From assembly GCA_022013235.1 (NCBI GenBank), contig JAKLQR010000056.1, forward strand, positions 1 through 7,534: DNA of 7,534 nucleotides, written 5' to 3'. This stretch comes from Thermodesulfovibrionales bacterium. Its GTDB lineage: Bacteria; Nitrospirota; Thermodesulfovibrionia; Thermodesulfovibrionales; SM23-35. Numbering within the stretch: position 1 is the first letter of the stretch; each line of letters begins with the position of its first letter. The notes below the pieces were generated by a model. The model saw nothing but the letters and a program-made list of their open reading frames with translations. It was not told where the DNA came from and ran no database searches. The translations under genes were made by a program, and so were the position numbers. Positions 5,275-7,534 of this stretch are shown piece by piece.

Positions 5275-5810
5275 AACCAGTAAGAGCAGCAAACAGATAT
5301 GCGAAGGCATTGCTGAGGAACGTCGGGATGGAAAACGCACCTCAGGCGCTTACCGAACTTATTTCAATTAATGACCTTATGGTCAGGAGTAAGGAGTTCA
5401 GGAGTTTCCTCCTGAACCCGAGATTTACACCTGAGGAGAGGGCATCTGTTATCAAATCCCTCACGGAAAAACTGAAACTCTCGGAGAATACCGTCAAGTT
5501 TGTTCTGCACATTACAGACGTAGGGGTCATAGCAGCGCTCTCGGATATTATCAGAATTGCCACAAACCTCTATCTCGAAAAGAAGAAGAGGGCGAAGGCG
5601 GTTGTCATGACTCCCATTGAAATCAGTAAGGACCGCGAGAACACACTGAAAGCATCTCTCAAGAAAATGACCGAGAGGGATGTGGATCTGGAATATGTGA
5701 TCGATCCTTCCCTCCTTGGAGGAATCCTCATCAAGATGGGAAGCACCATGTATGATACCAGCATAAAGGGCCAGTTAAGGCTTTTAAAAGATGAGCTAAT
5801 AAAGGGGTGA
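5271..5810 (+). CDS. atpH: ATP synthase F1 subunit delta
   Basis: The delta (OSCP-type) subunit links the top of the alpha3beta3 head to the b/b' stalk. The 179 residues are the usual length. The N-terminal helical domain opens with the family motif NRYAKAL (8-14). The C-terminal part has the typical DPSLLGGILIKMG (145-157) followed by DTSIKGQLRLL (162-172). It begins at TTG with an AGGAGG six bases upstream and overlaps atpF by 4 bases; atpA starts 4 bases after its stop. An intragenic 9-bp perfect hairpin with a TTTC loop lies at codons 42-49. No signs of transfer or truncation are seen. Confidence 0.95.
   Translation: MKPVRAANRYAKALLRNVGMENAPQALTELISINDLMVRSKEFRSFLLNPRFTPEERASVIKSLTEKLKLSENTVKFVLHITDVGVIAALSDIIRIATNLYLEKKKRAKAVVMTPIEISKDRENTLKASLKKMTERDVDLEYVIDPSLLGGILIKMGSTMYDTSIKGQLRLLKDELIKG
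5396..5417 (+). other. Stable hairpin inside atpH
   Basis: GTTCAGGAG (5396-5404) and CTCCTGAAC (5409-5417) are perfect complements separated by a four-base TTTC loop, in the coding sequence for residues 42-49 of delta. No U-tract follows. The structure could slow ribosomes, protect mRNA ends after cleavage, or occur by chance. Confidence 0.45.
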
Positions 5811-5814
5811 AATT

Positions 5815-7326
5815 ATGCCAGAAATCAAGACAGAAGAAATAAGCGAACTTTTGAAGAAGCAGATCACGGATTTTGAGAAGAAGATTGACGTCAGTGAAAT
5901 CGGTACTGTTACCTATATTGGTGACGGTGTCGCAAAGGTTTACGGACTCGATAACTGCATGGCTATGGAGATGCTCGAGTTCCCGAACGGTGTTTTCGGA
6001 ATGGCGTTAAACCTGGAAGAGGATTCGGTCGGTGCGGTTCTCTTCGGTGAGAACAGTCTGGTTAAGGAAGGCGATATCGTCAAACGCACCGGCAAGGTTA
6101 TGGAAGTCCCCGTCGGAGATGAATTAAGGGGAAGAGTTGTCAATGCAATCGGACAGCCGATTGACGGCAAAGGCCCGCTCAACACAAAACAGACCCGCAA
6201 GGTCGAGGTGGTCGCACCGGGTATCATTAAAAGGAAACCGGTTCATGAGCCGCTCCAGACAGGCATTAAGGCGGTCGACGCCATGATCCCGATCGGAAGG
6301 GGACAGAGAGAGCTTTGCATCGGTGACCGCCAGATCGGAAAGACAGCTATCCTCATTGACACAATCATCAATCAAAAAGGCGGAGATGTTACCTGTATAT
6401 ACGTTGCGATCGGACAGCGGAGACCTGCTGTCGTCAATACCGTCAAAAAACTTGAGGAAATGGGGGCGCTTGAACACACAATCGTTGTTGTCGCAACAGC
6501 GAGTGAGCCGGCGCCTCTTCAGTATATAGCTCCATACGTTGGTTGTACGATGGGTGAATATTTCAGGGATAACGGCAAGGCCGCCTTTATTGCATATGAT
6601 GACCTGACCAAGCAGGCTCAGGCCTACAGGCAGCTTTCCCTGATCCTGAGACGTCCTCCTTCACGTGAGGCATACCCTGGTGACGTCTTCTATCTCCATT
6701 CAAGGCTCCTCGAAAGGGCGGCGAAGATGAGCGACGACATGGGGGCAGGTTCACTGACAGCAGTTCCTGTCATTGAAACACAGGCCGGTGACGTTTCCGG
6801 ATTTATCCCGACAAACGTTATCTCTATTACTGACGGCCAGATATATCTTGAGCCCGAACTCTTTTACGGAGGCATTAGACCGGCGGTGAACGCAGGTCTT
6901 TCAGTCAGCCGAGTCGGCGGCGCTGCCCAGATAAAGGCTATGAAACAGGTTGCCGGTATGCTCAGGCTTGACCTTGCCCAGTACAGGGAGCTTGCTGCAT
7001 TTGCTCAGTTCGCGTCTGACCTCGACAAGGCAACCCTTGCCCAGATACTGAGAGGGCAAAGAATGGTTGAACTCCTGAAGCAGGACCAGTTTGTTCCTAT
7101 GTCAGTTGATGATCAGATTATTGTTATCTTTGCAGGAACCCAGGGATTTCTCGATGACGTACCGGTTGAATCGATACGATCCTTTGAGGAAGCATTTATG
7201 AGATATATCAGGGCTGAAAAACAGGACCTGAAAAAAGAGATCATGGAAAAGAAGGCACTGGATGATGACCTTAAAGCAAAACTGACCGAGGCAATCACAA
7301 CGTTCAAGAAAACCTTCTCAGTATAA
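5815..7326 (+). CDS. atpA: ATP synthase F1 subunit alpha
   Basis: The non-catalytic nucleotide-binding subunit of the F1 head. At 503 residues it has the normal length. In order: an N-terminal helix, a beta-barrel domain (about 25-95, GDGVAKVYGL at 36-45), and the nucleotide-binding domain with P-loop GDRQIGKT (170-177; K176, T177). YDDLTKQAQAYRQ (261-273) and RRPPSREAYPGDVFYLHSR (279-297) follow. The alpha/beta signature is PAVNAGLSVS (356-365), with R366 as the arginine finger reaching the beta active site. A C-terminal helical domain includes LAQYRELAAFAQFASDLD (387-404). AAAGGGG (5801-5807) is 7 bases before the ATG. It is 4 bases after atpH and 24 before atpG. Nothing unusual is seen in this protein. 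Confidence 0.98.
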   Translation: MPEIKTEEISELLKKQITDFEKKIDVSEIGTVTYIGDGVAKVYGLDNCMAMEMLEFPNGVFGMALNLEEDSVGAVLFGENSLVKEGDIVKRTGKVMEVPVGDELRGRVVNAIGQPIDGKGPLNTKQTRKVEVVAPGIIKRKPVHEPLQTGIKAVDAMIPIGRGQRELCIGDRQIGKTAILIDTIINQKGGDVTCIYVAIGQRRPAVVNTVKKLEEMGALEHTIVVVATASEPAPLQYIAPYVGCTMGEYFRDNGKAAFIAYDDLTKQAQAYRQLSLILRRPPSREAYPGDVFYLHSRLLERAAKMSDDMGAGSLTAVPVIETQAGDVSGFIPTNVISITDGQIYLEPELFYGGIRPAVNAGLSVSRVGGAAQIKAMKQVAGMLRLDLAQYRELAAFAQFASDLDKATLAQILRGQRMVELLKQDQFVPMSVDDQIIVIFAGTQGFLDDVPVESIRSFEEAFMRYIRAEKQDLKKEIMEKKALDDDLKAKLTEAITTFKKTFSV

Positions 7327-7350
7327 TAAGTTTGTGATAGGAGAGGATAC

Positions 7351-7534
7351 ATGCCAACTTTAAGGGATATAAGAAAAAGACTAAAAGCAATCCAGAGCAC
7401 GAAAAAGATCACTGCAGCCATGAAGATGGTGGCCGCAGCAAAGATGCGGAAGGTTCAGGACCGGATGCTGAACTTCAGGCCATATGCCATAAGGATGGAG
7501 ACAGTCCTGTCAGATCTTGCGAAAGTTGCAGAAC
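7351..7534 (+). CDS. atpG: ATP synthase F1 subunit gamma, N-terminal part (cut by window end)
   Basis: The rotor shaft of F1. The visible 61 codons read MPTLRDIRKRLKAIQSTKKI, then TAAMKMVAAAKMRK and QDRMLNFRPYAIRMETVL. This is the long N-terminal helix of gamma; the region around residues 18-34 (TKKITAAMKMVAAAKMR) corresponds to the strongly conserved TxKITxAMxMVAAxKLR block of the family. AGGAG (7339-7343) lies 7 bases before the ATG, which starts 24 bases after the atpA stop. The gene continues past the right edge; beta and epsilon genes are expected next from the standard operon order. Confidence 0.96.
   Translation, partial: MPTLRDIRKRLKAIQSTKKITAAMKMVAAAKMRKVQDRMLNFRPYAIRMETVLSDLAKVAE

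Overview
The window is a bacterial chromosomal segment of moderate GC content, almost fully coding. It holds three housekeeping blocks: lysine/peptidoglycan precursor synthesis (dapF, dapA, rightward), biotin synthesis (bioF then bioD, leftward), and the start of an F1Fo ATP synthase operon (b', b, delta, alpha and the first 61 codons of gamma, rightward). No rRNA, tRNA, CRISPR array, transposase or prophage gene is visible. A b' plus b pair, a b subunit carrying a signal peptide, and an ATP synthase cluster that starts at b' without the a and c genes point to a Gram-negative, often anaerobic lineage such as Nitrospirota (Thermodesulfovibrio-like) or Desulfobacterota (Geobacter-like). This placement is inference from gene order and protein style, not from a search.

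Layout: a short palindromic repeat sits at the left edge (4-22), directly before dapF (38-943). A 218-base gap follows, then dapA (1162-2034). A 22-bp-stem hairpin (2054-2103) closes dapA and, read in the other direction, bioD, overlapping the bioD stop codon. On the minus strand bioF (3989 to 2835) precedes bioD (2803 to 2096) with 31 bases between them, as one two-gene unit. A 275-base divergent intergenic region (3990-4264) holds a good sigma70-type promoter for the atp operon. For bioF it holds an extended -10 so close to the ATG that the transcript may be leaderless. The atp genes are tightly packed: b'/b and b/delta overlap by 4 bases, delta-alpha are 4 bases apart, alpha-gamma 24.

How the genes work together: DapA and DapF catalyse the first committed step and the LL- to meso-diaminopimelate epimerisation of the diaminopimelate pathway. 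BioF and BioD make 8-amino-7-oxononanoate and dethiobiotin; BioA and BioB are not in the window. The atp genes encode the peripheral stalk (b, b', delta) and catalytic-head parts (alpha, gamma) of the ATP synthase; beta and epsilon are expected just beyond the right edge.

The most unusual feature is dapF itself. It keeps an open frame and all key residues, but carries two low-complexity insertions that look like intergenic repeat DNA captured in frame: a C7/C7/G7/G7 palindrome encoding about 17 residues, and a 4-copy 7-bp tandem repeat encoding about 10. A third palindromic repeat abuts its start. Together they account for the protein being about 27 residues longer than typical DapF. No wholly novel multi-gene system is evident.
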